This document shows positions 1-11,034 of a stretch of 64,000 bases of DNA, piece after piece. The position numbers and the translations under genes are program-made. The stretch is taken from contig JAHYIO010000039.1 in assembly GCA_020543525.1 (NCBI GenBank), positions 2,418,001-2,482,000 of the forward strand, written 5' to 3'. This DNA comes from Coriolopsis trogii (lineage: Eukaryota; Basidiomycota; Agaricomycetes; Polyporales; Polyporaceae). Position 1 is the first letter of the stretch. Each line of letters opens with the position of its first letter. Below the pieces are notes generated by a model. The model saw nothing but the letters and a program-made list of their open reading frames with translations. It had not been told where the DNA came from and ran no database searches.

Positions 1-960
1 CACTATCGCCGCCAAATGACAGGTCGTCACCGAGGTCATCGCTTTCGAGCCGGTCCGCTTCTCGCGAAGAAAACCGGTACTGAGGGAGGCTCTCTGGGTC
101 GGCCCACTTGTCAGAGTGCGCAGGAGCGTTTGAGTTAGCGTTCGCGGACGCCTTGTTCCCGAAGAACTCCCAATTGCTGTCTGCCAGACCGATAAAGAGG
201 TCAGCGTCGTTGCTCGGCTGGTATATACAGGAGGAGAAAGGATGCGCGATGGAATCAGGGAGGAAGGATGCTGTTACGCACCGGAGTAGATTGACTTCCC
301 ACCTGCTGCCTGCCTCCGTCGACGTCGCCATAGAATCCAAGAGCCCGCGCCAGCTAGTAAGAGGACCAGTAGGCTAATTGAAACCGCGATGCCGATCATC
401 GCCCCTTGGGGTAAGCCTTTTGATCCTGAAGTGGGTGCGTCCGTTTCTGCGGACGAGAGAGAAGTGGGTACCGGTAGCAAGTTGACCGTACTGATTGAAG
501 TGACTGGGGCTAGGGACGCTGGATAGCTCGAGGTCGGAGTGTTTAGAGTTGGAGATGCTGAGGCTGAGGCTGAGGAATCAGTTGCTGCATCTGCGGATTT
601 GGAGGGTCGGGGATTTGAGGTCCCAGAAGGCGAGTCCGAATTGCTTGGAGGTGCACTATGACTGGCAGGTACGGAGAGCTCTTCAGCCAGTACACCTAGA
701 GGTCTTGAATGGTCATCCTTTAGGGGTCGGGGCACCGAAGACGCCAACGATGTTGGGTAGAGAGGAACCACTGACACAACAGGAGCACCAACTATCCATA
801 CTGAGTTCAAACTCGAGGGATGGGTAGTCGTAGAGGAATCATCCGTTGGCCGAGAATCGCGCACCAAGACAGAATCCGTGCTTGACGGGATAGCAAAGAG
901 ACTCCTCTCAACCGGTGTATGAAGAGTGTCTTCCGGTGCATAGTCGCATGAGCTAGAGTC
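1..960 (-). CDS. Single-pass membrane protein of the tail-motif family, 3' end cut by window edge
   Basis: Two exons are clear. The first (960 down to 282) encodes a DSSSC segment, a long Ser/Thr/Pro-rich stalk, a transmembrane helix (IGIAVSISLLVLLLAGAGSW) and a run of five Arg. The second (180 down to beyond base 1) encodes an acidic cytoplasmic tail with LPQYRF. The intron 181-281 is phase 1, as in all relatives. An apparently closer acceptor near 230 was not used because it gives an immediate stop. Upstream minus-strand exons are likely between about 960 and 1310 (splice sites near 1140 and 1215), but the start codon was not fixed. The stop codon lies outside the window, so it is unknown whether the DGGVR signature is present. 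No function is established. Confidence 0.6.
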
Positions 961-1950
961 CTAGCAAATATGAAGTCTATGACGCACCATAAGGTGACCC
1001 AGAGACCTCCTGCAGTATGGTAACGCCAGACCAGCCAGCCTCCGTCTGTTGCTCTTCGCCAGGGATCTGTACGAGTTGTGGTCAGTGCGGAGGAATAGCG
1101 CAGTGATAAGACACAGACCATGTGTAGAAATGTAGAGAGATATACCTCGTCGAGAGGCAAAGACAAAGCTACGCGATCGGGATATGCGTGTGGTGCACGC
1201 TGAGGATCCTGAAAGCGTAAACATGATCATTCAGTTCCCATCCAGCATTCAGCCCCGCAGAGGCAAGATCAGAAGAATGTGCATTGACAGATGGATGCGG
1301 CTTACCGGTGCATGGAGGAGCTGTTGCCCCTGCTCAGCCGTGGCGACTGTGGTCCCAGCTTAAGAATAGGCCCCTCCGGTATCCCCGACAACATCCGGAA
1401 GGCCGGGGGTTATGTCAAGAAAACGATTGTTGGATTGGCTTTCAGAACATCCATCGGGGCGGGCATTACGTGTCGTGGGTGAGGGCAAGTAGTATGCATC
1501 ACAGCGGATGCCGATGGTGGCAGAAGGGAACGCGACTCTGCATTGCTGCTCCTGCTGAGAGCGCCAGCAAGCACTGACAGGCGCTGAATGGCTGCACATG
1601 AGCATCGCGACGCGCGTGTGGCTGAATCCAGTGACAATCTGCCACCTGCAATTCACCGCAACGTGTGCCCCTGCCACTGTCTCTCTTGGATCTCGCGTAG
1701 CTACCTTTGATACATCAAGGCAAGCTTATCGAAAAATTCATCCATACAGTGCGTAAACACATGATAAGTCAACGACTGCAGGCTGCCAATCCCCCTTGCA
1801 AATTGCTCCTACGTACGGTACTGGGGAAATGTACGCTCAAGCATTCATCGGTTGGTGGTCTAGAGCAGCAGTGCCTACAACTCTGTTGAAGCACAGCAAA
1901 AAATCAGAGCAGTGATATCTGCGAAGAAACATTGGGACTCACGACACGCA

Positions 1951-3048
1951 TCACAGTGTCCGAGATGAGCTCGCCGAGCTACGGCGTAGAGATGCCAGAT
2001 CGGATGATTGCGAGTTATCTAAGAGGGTATCCTGCGACGCGGCGTACTTTTCCAAGTAAGAGTCTTCTTCAAAGTAGACCTGTGGCTCGTGTGAAGAGTA
2101 TCCATAGTGAGGGAGTTGCAATCCCTTCTTCTCGTCGTTTGGGATCTTGGTGACATCCGACTTAGGGCTGTAAGGCGGTAGGCTATCGCTGCTGCAGTCG
2201 CGTGACTCATCTGCTTGGCCTAAATCAGGCGGCACATTAGGCTCAGAACACGAGGTATAATAGTGGTACCACTCACCATGGATTGTCATTCGGTTTCTTC
2301 TTGCACTCCGCCTACGCTTACACCGGTACATGATGAACGAGGCGAGTGAAACCAGCAATAGCACGCATGGAAGTACAATCGATAAGACAATCCCAAAGTG
2401 CGCATGCCTGGATGGTTTTGTGCCAGGAGGACTAGGGGGAGAAGTACGAAACGTAGTCGTTGCTGTGGTGGACAGACTGGCGTCCGTGGATGTGGCAGTC
2501 GGAATTGGGGTGCCGTTGGCGGTGATAAGTGGTGGCAATGCGGTGGTGACGGGTTGAGCAACGATCGATATATCGGAGCTCAAAGGATCGACAAAGGGGG
2601 TCACGGAGGGGCCATGATTCTCCGTACCATCAGAGTCAGTGTGCGGCGAGATGCTAGTATGGAATGAGGTTGGGCGAGTAGATGCTGGTAGGATGCCCGA
2701 TGTCGATGGACGTTCCGGTGGTAGTGGAAGGCCTGACTTCGACCCAGGAATAGAGGTTGTGTCTGAGGCAGAGATGATGATTGTTGTATGTAGTGTGGCA
2801 CTACTACTTGTAGGCAAGCTTTCATTGCTCCGGCACTTGAAGTACGAAGATGACGCTGATGAGCCCCATATGTCGACATTTACTGGGCAACGAAGGTCTG
2901 GTACAACTCCTGGGGGCAAAATCTGGCGACGAATTGGTGAACTAGGTGTCGCTTTGTCCGTCATGACAAGGTGAGGTTTCAGGTTCAGACTAGTGTGTGC
3001 CGCGGTACTCCTTGGGCCGGCTAACATCGTTAAACAAAGGAGAGACAT
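1951..3048 (-). CDS. Single-pass membrane protein with Ser/Thr-rich ectodomain
   Basis: Exons 3048-2277 and 2219-1951, about 346 residues. The start was chosen at 3048 because it opens a hydrophobic leader (MSLLCLTMLAGPRSTAA). A short domain follows with CPVNVDIWG, which resembles a worn Ig-like signature of its neighbours. Next come a long Ser/Thr/Pro stalk and a transmembrane helix (GIVLSIVLPCVLLLVSLASF) followed by RCKRRRSARRNR. The intron 2220-2276 is phase 1 and 57 nt, a multiple of three without a stop, so retention would keep the frame. The tail is acidic and Ser-rich with a LPPYSP motif but no DGGVR signature. The family placement rests on architecture and intron phase. Confidence 0.7.
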   Translation of the reverse strand: MSLLCLTMLAGPRSTAAHTSLNLKPHLVMTDKATPSSPIRRQILPPGVVPDLRCPVNVDIWGSSASSSYFKCRSNESLPTSSSATLHTTIIISASDTTSIPGSKSGLPLPPERPSTSGILPASTRPTSFHTSISPHTDSDGTENHGPSVTPFVDPLSSDISIVAQPVTTALPPLITANGTPIPTATSTDASLSTTATTTFRTSPPSPPGTKPSRHAHFGIVLSIVLPCVLLLVSLASFIMYRCKRRRSARRNRMTIHGEWYHYYTSCSEPNVPPDLGQADESRDCSSDSLPPYSPKSDVTKIPNDEKKGLQLPHYGYSSHEPQVYFEEDSYLEKYAASQDTLLDNSQSSDLASLRRSSASSSRTL

Positions 3049-3644
3049 GCAGGACCCCCTCGAACTCACGGAGCTGTGTGGGTGTTTTGCTCATGTTCTC
3101 TGGTGTCTTGTTGGGTGTATGCGCTCCTTTTGACGGCATAGTGTCGACCATTGCGGGGGATGCAGTCAGACTCGTCGGAGAGAGCGAGAGTTCATAATGG
3201 GTTGAATGTGTACGCACCTCTCTGGCTTTTAGGCAGCCGCTTATGTGGTAATGAGCCGAGGGCCCTATGAACTCTATCTGACTGCTCCATACAATCTGCC
3301 AAATCAATCCGATCATATCCACTGACAAAAGACTGGACGCAGGGTCTTCGGAGAAATTCGCCATCAAGAATATCTGTTATGCACAGTGGATTCTACAGGG
3401 GGAACGTACTTCGATTGCCACCCTAGCACCCTCCATTACAGAGATTCCGGTTTCCAATATCGATGCGGGCATGCATAGCGTTCGCTGGGTTGGTGTTCTT
3501 GTAAGACTGATGAACTATTCCTGACAGTCGTGAGATTACCTGGGAACGAGTGTTCGCAACTACGAGCGTAACGAATGGAAAGGTAACCTAACGACTTCGC
3601 TCAGACGCTATCCTCCGATGGAGGCCCTTCATAGGCACCTTGGT

Positions 3645-4158
3645 CTACACCATCGTAGAGTACACTGCAAAAGGTGTGATCTTCATCCAGTCCATCGAGT
3701 CTGATATGGACGGCGGAGACTCTCGAAGACGAATTCTCGTTATGCTATTCCGGGGTAGTCGCCTTGAAGGGAGGAATGCGTCGCGCGACGACACGGAGAT
3801 GAGAGGCGGAGGTTTCTGGAGACCGCCTTTCTTCGAATACGTAGACGACGGCCGGAGCGAGCTTCCAAAGGAGGCAGCGAGGTCAACTACGGCATATTTT
3901 CAGCTATTTGCGTTCGGAACTGCGATGCGTCTCGGGCATACCTCGCAGAGGAGAGATTGGTCGCTTCTTCGTGCGCATCCATAGCATGATGACGAGCGTG
4001 GCAACGGACACGAGGATGACGGTGCTTTCTATCGCGACTGCGACAGCAATTATGGTGGTATATCGCGAAGCGGTTGCGCTCGGAGAAGAGCATTCAAAAG
4101 CTGAATCTGGTGGGAGAGGAGCCATATGACTACCTGAGATTTTGAATCTGTCGATCAT
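3645..4158 (-). CDS. Small single-pass membrane protein with cytoplasmic tail
   Basis: Exons 4158-3942 and 3886-3645 give about 152 residues. A short N-terminal segment precedes a transmembrane helix (IAVAVAIESTVILVSVATLV) and the basic stretch RTKKR. A phase-1 intron with GTATGC donor and GTAG acceptor leads to an 80-codon Ser/Pro/Arg-rich tail. There is no recognisable ectodomain and no DGGVR signature. The ATG at 4158 is the only in-frame one; an upstream exon could supply a leader, because a GTGAGC donor and a possible CAG acceptor lie just upstream. It belongs to the family by helix-intron-tail layout only. Confidence 0.55.
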
Positions 4159-4225
4159 CAGCGTTTAGGTGCGGAACAACGGAGGAGAGCTCACAATGTT
4201 GTTGTTACCAATTTCTTGCCCTATT

Positions 4226-4279
4226 GTTGCTTCGTCGTAGCATCCTCTTTCAGAGGCTACGCTTAGGCACCGAAGCAAC
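4226..4279. repeat. 54-nt imperfect hairpin
   Basis: A perfect 9-bp outer stem (GTTGCTTCG with CGAAGCAAC) encloses an inner stem (CGTAGC/GCTACG and CCTCT/AGAGG) with a three-base loop. It sits just upstream of the small membrane-protein gene on the minus strand. It could be a structured UTR, a promoter palindrome or a relic of an inverted-repeat element. Confidence 0.5.
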
Positions 4280-4927
4280 TAAAGAAGAGGTTGTGAGCGA
4301 GCCGCAGCGAGCGGAAGTCGAGAGAACCCACTAAATCTGTAAGAGTAGGACAGCCATGGCAATGCGTCTGACTAAATAGAAGGCTCGTTACCGCCTACCG
4401 CACACCACCCTATTCCCAGCTTGTTACAGCTCGTGTTTAGCGAGGATTTATGTCAACATATTCAGGTCGCTCCATGCGCGAGACTGACACGATGCAGCCC
4501 CTGATGTGGTTGTGGATGTTGCTAGCCTACCCATTAATCCAGAACGGGGGTCGGAGGCGTTGTGTGCAGCAGTGTGTATTGCACGAGGTGGCAGGCGGTG
4601 CGCTCAATACCGACGGAACCATAATAACACTCCCTGCGGTTGAGACATGTAGGTCAAACACAGGAAGTGGTGGCGCGCGCAGACGGGGCGCAGTCTAGTA
4701 CTCCGGAACTCTGCATGGCATAACTGACGTCAGTTGTCTTTGTCTTTGCATTCGACGACGGAGGCGCTAGCCTTGAGCCTCGCCATGGAGGGATTAATGC
4801 TCACCTGGTGCAGAGCGGCCGCGCGCATCAACCAATGCATGCCGCTGCGCAGAACGCCCATCTAATCAGACCCCGCCTACGCCCGGCACAAAACGCTCGC
4901 GGTCTGTCGTCTCCCGTGGTGGTGTGA

Positions 4928-5635
4928 TTACACCTGCTCGTAGGTAGTCGTCACGCCGGGTGACTCCCCTGCCAAGTCGGAGCGCTGCGGCATCTTCAGT
5001 CCTCCTGCGAGGGGTCGCAATGACTCATCGTCGTCTGTGCAGGTAGCGAGCGGCAGAGGAGACCGATGTCAGTACGCGCGGACAAGGCTGAACGTTGAAC
5101 GCTGGTATATGTCAGACGCACTACGAGGGACGGAAGGTAGGCCCGTGCGGGCGCTCCGCCTCCGCCATGTGTCCTGCAAACAAACCCCCAGTGCCACTAT
5201 AGCGATCAGCACGGTGACGATGGCGATTCCGATGCCAGCGATAGTGAACGAATTGGGCAGGCTCCTCTGCCCGACGGTGGCTCGACGGTTCAAGATGACC
5301 ATGGAATTAGTGCGGTCTATGCTAGCGAGCTGCGCTAGGCACGATGGCGAGCCTGTGGAGACGTCAAGGGGTCGAGATAGGTCCGTGGCCATCGTCGCAT
5401 CCGATATTCTGACTGCGATGTAGCTTCCCGCTGAGGCGTCGACTAGCCACTCGAAGGAGTTTGTCATGAGATCCAAGTACGCCTGTCTGGACTCGCCAGA
5501 GACAGGCGATATCATGCCGATGGAGAGCGCATAGGGTGGAACGCCTCCCGACCAAGTGATATTGACAGGGTGACATTCCGAGAGGCCAGAGAGCGCATCA
5601 AGTTGCAAACCCGAGTCTTGAGCGCCTGACGCCAT
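4928..5635 (-). CDS. Ig-like-domain single-pass membrane protein
   Basis: Exons 5635-5122 and 5034-4928. The N-terminal domain carries the family signature (ECHPVNITWSGGVPPYALSI at about residues 20-40) and ends at the conserved PSCL. A very short Ser-poor stalk follows, then a transmembrane helix (IAGIGIAIVTVLIAIVALGV) and WRRRS. The intron 5035-5121 is phase 1. The tail is only about 35 residues, acidic, and ends TTTYEQV without the DGGVR or PPxY signatures, so this is a short-tailed member. The first exon, which should carry the signal peptide, was not placed; the ATG at 5635 gives no leader. Confidence 0.7.
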
Positions 5636-6402
5636 AAGAGAGGATGTGTCTGCGCATGACGGAAAAAGGGGTATATCTCAGCGACTGCGTATTAAGCAAC
5701 GTAAGCAACGTACAGAAGGGATCACTGAGGATTCGCGCTGAGTAGTAGCGAATGTGGCCAGCTGAAAAATTGCCTGACGAGCATACGTCGTAGTATAAAA
5801 GTCGAGAAATGAACGTGCGCTCCCTCACTGCCCTGCGTGCGCAGCCCTCGGATCACAGTTGAGATGCCGAGACCCCGCCATAATGGCCGCTGACTTGCAT
5901 CGAATGGGTACAACGGGTGCCACCGTCCAGTTACGATAAGGCGGATGAAGTGAGCCTTCCGCAGTCAGACGCGGTGCAGTCGGTCAGTGAACGTTCAGCG
6001 GTGATGACAAGGTCTGACGCTCGCTGCGTCGTCTGCCAACCTGACAGGAAAAGCAATGAGCACTGCAATCCGAAATCTGGTGTGCGGACTTACATATGGT
6101 CTACAGAACGGCTCACTGATTGGACACAGCTCCTGTACTTGATCAACGAGCACTCTGACTTGCACAGGGGCTTCGTGCATGCGGGGAAAAGCGATTATGA
6201 GAAAGTAAGATGTATTAGATGTCTCTACAGCACCAGCGTGATGCAATCTAGTAATGCAGGCGCGCGACCTGACGAGTACAGTTCAGAATAAGCACGGCAA
6301 GACTGGACCAACAACCGGCAAGCGACTCACGATGGTAGCTATACCGGACGTAGAGAGACACTGTCAACCTCACCATTCCTCGACACTCATGAGCTCTCAT
6401 CC

Positions 6403-6801
6403 TCATGGTGGGTTGCGAGAGCTCGGAGAGGCCGGGTCCTCCGACGTCAATGGAGCACCGGAGGCCGTAGAAACCATCGAGACGGGGGATACGAACCTAA
6501 CTAGACGCGTGCGATCCTGCTTTGGAGGCTGTGTAGGTCGAGCCCGAGCCGGAACTGCCACCTCCACGTCTGCGAACGAGATGCACGGGTAAGCTCGGAG
6601 CGTGTATCAGACCAAAGCCGGCGTCACCTTGAATAACGGTGACAGCGAGGCGCGACCGCCTGCGCTTGCCACAGAAGATCCATCCTGTCGTCGCAGCGAG
6701 GAGGAGACAGGCGGCGATGACGATGCATGCTATGCCTCCCGGGCCGAGTCCTCCGTGACTCATTGGCGCCGTCCGTTTTGTTGCAACTGCCAGAAGGCGT
6801 A
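6403..6801 (-). CDS. Single-pass membrane protein, 5' exons unresolved
   Basis: Exon 6801-6628 encodes a transmembrane helix (GGIACIVIAACLLLAATTGW) followed by CGKRRRSRLAV. After a phase-1 intron (6570-6627, GTGACG donor, CGCAG acceptor) exon 6569-6403 encodes a 55-residue tail rich in Val, Pro, Ser and Arg, ending SSRNPP. An upstream exon probably ends at the AGAG|GTGAGT donor near 6908, but no leader or folded domain was recognised. It is either a truncated family member or one whose ectodomain exons have diverged beyond recognition. Confidence 0.5.
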
Positions 6802-8436
6802 CTGGAGATGTGAATTGTGACACAAAAATAGACCCAAAGCACGTCCGAAACGTCCACCTGCATCTCATTCCTTGAGCACCACGTGTATACCCAAGGAGAC
6901 GGTCGACTCACCTCTGAGACCACAATGGAGGACCACCGGCGGATGGTGAGAGGGGAAGAGAGAAGCAATATGCTTGCCAAGTTATTCAAGTACTTGTACT
7001 TCCGGGTACGGGCGGCGTTTTCGTCAACGGGTTAACCCTCTATCACGTCGAGGCGAGCCTGAGGGGCAACCGACCTCCGCGCAGCATGAAAGCACCAAGA
7101 CTCCGCACATTGCCGAGTGGCTCCGGCCTTGTGCTCGGCGGACGGCAACACGACGAAGCGTCGTCTGTCACTCGACTAGACTGCGAGTATTCAGCGCTCG
7201 GTGTTCACTTCCGACGGAGTACGGTGAGGACGCACCATACGTAGCCAGGTGTACATATTGGCTGTTGGCAGGCAAGCTGATATCGCGTTGAAGCCCCACC
7301 TTGGAGACGGCGATGTCAGGAGTAGCTGTGCACCGGACGAAGTTTACGAGATGCAAAAGAGACGAACCGAATGTATCAACGACAATCCCTGCTATTGCTT
7401 CTGCGATTACCACTGGGCCTCGAGGCTCCCTCAAGAGCGATCGTTGTCCCCCATATGCGGTGCAGCAGTAAATCTGTCGAGCGACAATATGTGTCGAAGG
7501 TCGAAGATAGTGGCTTCGCAGTTGTTTGTAAAGCGTCCGGGCTTGATCGCACATTGCGTTGCTGTCATGCGACCTGGAAACTGTCAGGTTGAGACAGACG
7601 TTGGCCCGCTGAGGATCGCGAGAGAGTGTTCATGAAAGCAGGGAAGTTGTGCGGAAGGCGTCGCAGGCATCGAGCCGTGCGTACTGGAGTCTATAGTCTG
7701 GAGTGGAGATGGTGCGGCCGCCGGTGGGCAACTCGAGACGGCGACGTCACTGTACACGTGCTTGTGACTCGCCGTGATCCGGGTCGGTGTTATCCGCAGG
7801 CTCTCGTCTCCCTTGTCATTGACATAACTCGAGTCGAGTTGGAGACACGCTTATTTCGAGCCATCATACCACAGACAGGCCTCAGACATACTACAGACGG
7901 TTGTCGTTGCATTCCTCACTGCAGTCACTGTCCAGCTTCCAATCTGATATTACCGGGACTTGGTGGAACATTGCTCACGGGGAACGAACCGCCGCCGGCT
8001 GCGCTTACTATGCTTTACTAGCATTAGGACCCAGGGATCCTTGTGCAGAGACGTGGCAGAAGAATATGGGTACTCCTGGTACGCTCTACTCACTATTGAG
8101 AAAAAATGGCTGTATGATTGCTTATCCTTTGATAGAAGGCAGGACTGGGTTTGGCAGTACGGGCGATGCATGATGTTCATATGGTGCTCGCAGGCAGCAG
8201 AAGCCTCATCTGCATGCCTGCCTTGGATATCATGGCTCGTACGTCCAAGCTGCTCCATTTATTGTTATGCAACGTGTTGACCTCAGTATTCGGATAGGCT
8301 CTACTGATGTCGTTTATGGACTTAAGGAGCCGGTGGTGCGTCTACAAGAAAGACACAACGTCGTGCCAGCTTCTCCTTCTACGCCCCTTCTTAGGGTGGC
8401 CACACTCCACAGTCAGTCACTATCGCAAGATTAGAA
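6802..8436. other. Intergenic stretch, no supported gene
   Basis: Several open frames of 60-130 codons occur on both strands, but none has a recognisable domain, leader or conserved splice pattern. The part near 7755-7785 (CGTGCTTGTGACTCGCCGTGAT core) resembles 11930-11960 upstream of the second DUF6534 gene. Scattered matches also continue to the start codons, so the tandem duplication probably included upstream DNA. Confidence 0.4.
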
Positions 8437-11034
8437 ATGGCCTACCCCTCTTTCCTAGTCGCCGGTATCAAGGAGGCTCTCGCTTGCATTGTCCTTGGGA
8501 GTATCATCGGAACGGCGTATGTCTTCGTGCTTTCCCCGTCCGCATTGCACTGACCCGTTATTCAGCATTTACGGAGTGACGGTGTTACAGACCTACATAT
8601 ACTATAGGAGGTATGCTCTCCCCGACACGTTGCCACTCAAAGCACTGGTGAGGGTCGTCTTCGTTTCTCTATGCTGTGAGACGTGATAGATACTCACCAG
8701 ACATATGTAGGTCGGAGTACTATTGTTCGTGGAGCCGCGTATGTACAATTCCTCGCACTGACCGATATTCAGCTTGCTGGATACGACCACCTCTGCACTT
8801 GCTGCTCAGAGTATGTATCGATACACGGTGTCCAGCTTCGGGGCTCTGTTAGAAGGCGAAGCGGTGGTCATACCGTAGGTCGCCATCCTTCCGTTGAAAT
8901 CCTTTTGCCAGTATCTGACGAATTGATAGATCTCTTGCGGTACGTGTCCAACGAGACTAAACGTATGCGACCTTACTGAAACGGTGCGAAGGTCGAAAAC
9001 GCCGTCACTGTGAGTAGACGGCTCAACTGAATTCTGGGTGAGCATTCATGACCCGAGTGTCCCTTAGGTCCTGATAGGTACTATCGTGCAATGGTACGTG
9101 CTCATAAGAAGACTGCTCAAAATCTTGCTAACAAATCATCCCAGTTACTTCGCACATACAATATGGCGATGTGAGCATCGGCTGCTGCATCAGTCCTTGC
9201 AAGCTGTACACTGATCCGATCCGGCGTAGTCAGCGGAAACACGACGCTAGCTATCATAATAGTGCGTACTCTCGACGTCTGCAGCTCGGTATGCACTCAG
9301 GTTCTAACGGCCACATAGTGTGTGTTCTCGATCAGTGCTCTTGGTGCGTCTCCCGCTAAGACTCTACTGTATCAAGCCATACTGAGCGTTGCGCAAAGGC
9401 CTTGGAATAGGTAGGCCTGTCACTCTCCTGCCTACTTGAGAGACATCTTGACCGACCTCCCCGACTATGTGCTATGTGCAAACCAGCAATCACCGTTGAC
9501 CTGTGAGTTCAATGAGCTGATCCCGGCGTGCACTAGGGGAGACTATACAATCGAACTTGCATGTCCCCGGTTTAATAAACCCGGGGACATGCATGTCTGA
9601 TGTTCCCCGCCCCAATAGTCCATTGCTGTCCACCCCACTTACCATACTCTGCCAAAATAATTCGCATACTTGATAGACGTACTGTGAGGGATCGCGGACC
9701 ACCGCGATGGCATGGACGAAGCACAACGACGAGGCGGAGAGTTTCCTCATATGGAAGTGCGGGGATCGGGCGCGCGTCTATGACATCACGCTTGCCTTTT
9801 ACAGCTCTTTGCCGCCTGGCGCCTCTGCTTCTCCTGTCGTCGTTCCTCCTCTCGGATTCGTTCCTCGCAGCACGCGACGGCCGGAAAACAGAGCAGGCAA
9901 GCTCGACAGCTCCACAAATATGTATGGAGAGAGAACGGGACTGTATGCTCACTGAACGAGATGTGGGATACGGACATGCATGTCCCCGGGTTTATTAAAC
10001 CGGGGACATGCAAGTTCGATTGTATATGGCTCCACTAGGACCTGACCCATCGCCAGAATCACCGAGTCTCGGGACATATTCTCCTTCACATCTCTCAAGA
10101 GTCAGTTCCTCGTTGGCTTTGGGAACGGCATAAGTGGTGTCTGCGACATAGTGATCGCGGGTGGGCTTTGGTACTATCTTCGAGCCAATAGCTCGAATGA
10201 ATTTGCCTCGTGGGAGCATCCCGCTGTAAACTCCGAGTCGTCGTTGACCAAGACCGAGTTATAGATCCCGATCGATGATGGATCGCCTCATGCTCTATGC
10301 AATCCAGAGAGGATTACTCACAGCGTACGTTATTATCTTGTTACTCTTGACGAGGTCTAAGCTTATACGCTCTTTCGTGCCCAGCATCTGCCAGCTTATG
10401 CATATGCTCATGGTGTGTAGTATCTGAGCGTTCAATACCAGCCTCACACACTGTTCCGCTTGTAGACGGTGGCTCTTCCTCGCCGTTTCTTCTTCATACC
10501 TTTTGCATTCGCACAAGGCAAGCGTGCGTACCCGAACATTCGATAGGCGCGGATGTATGGCTGACCGTCCTCTTCCTTTCGGCACAGTGTATTGCAACAC
10601 TTTCTTGGCAACGTGAGTCGGAACGTGGCCGCCGTAACGAGCACGAGCATGCTGACACAATCCTGCGCTGCAGTCTCAATGTCCGCAAATCGCTCAGGGG
10701 TAGCAAGAACTTGGAGCACATAGAGTTTGACACGGACAGTCCAGCTCGTAGAGATCGTGAAAGTGGATATGGCCTTCCAACGAGATTACTGGAAACGGTA
10801 CCAGTGAGTCACTCGCTTGACAACATCTCCATACGTGTTGACAACATTATGTGGCTAGAGGATCTGTCAAGGCAGCACGAACGATATCAGGACTCTTGCG
10901 GGATCGGTGCGTGCCTCTTGTTAGGTGAAGTGTATCCTGTGACGGCTCACTCGCATTGAGGGTAGGCTCTCGCTGCGAACGAAGATGCCGCGGTTCTGAA
11001 GGCACTACTCTTGACTACGGATGCAGAGGCGTAG
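8437..11034 (+). CDS. DUF6534 seven-transmembrane protein, copy 1 (about 19 exons, intron carries a MITE)
   Basis: Reads as a multi-helix membrane protein of the fungal DUF6534 family (PF20152). Recognisable blocks in order are MAYPSFLVAGIKEALA, IYGVTVLQTYIYYRRY, LLDTTTSALAAQS, VENAVT-VLIGTIVQ-CYFAHTIW, ITVDL, GISGVCDIVIAGGLWYYL, MMDRLMLYAIQRGLLT, ICQLMHMLM, FFFIPFAFAQ, VYCNTFLAT and LNVRKSLRG. These match the usual order of helices and the C-terminal NSLLATLN-R-like block of the family. Exons are tiny, for example 8930-8939 (10 nt). The intron at 10518-10587 uses a GC donor. One intron (about 9512-10057) holds the 479-bp inverted-repeat insertion. The stop is TAG at 11032-11034. Molecular function is unknown; the protein is integral to a membrane. 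Exon joins were done by eye, guided by copy 2. Confidence 0.75.
9546..10024. mobile_element. Non-autonomous DNA transposon (MITE-like) with perfect 52-bp TIRs
   Basis: Bases 9546-9597 and 9973-10024 are exact reverse complements over 52 bp, beginning TACAATCG and ending CGATTGTA. The element is flanked by TA on both sides (9544-9545 and 10025-10026), consistent with a Tc1/mariner-type TA target duplication. The interior (about 375 bp) has no transposase motif. It lies inside an intron of DUF6534 copy 1; the matching intron of copy 2 is about 50 nt and empty, which marks this as an insertion after the gene duplication. Confidence 0.85.

Noticed and set aside
181..240. Nearer splice acceptor at about 230 for the left-edge gene
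   Set aside because: With the fixed phase-1 donor it gives an immediate stop; the acceptor ending at 181 restores an acidic open tail.
4200..4760. Ectodomain exon for the small membrane protein at 3645-4158
   Set aside because: All three minus-strand frames contain stops, and no C..P...WSGG or DDxDxR signature was found.
6960..8280. A third, degenerate DUF6534 copy
   Set aside because: Only short hydrophobic words such as VVVAFLTAVTVQ appear; none of the diagnostic C-terminal blocks could be found.
9600..9998. 132-codon frame inside the MITE as a transposase fragment
   Set aside because: No DD[E/D] catalytic pattern or helix-turn-helix; composition is low-complexity Arg/Ser and the frame runs into the terminal repeat.
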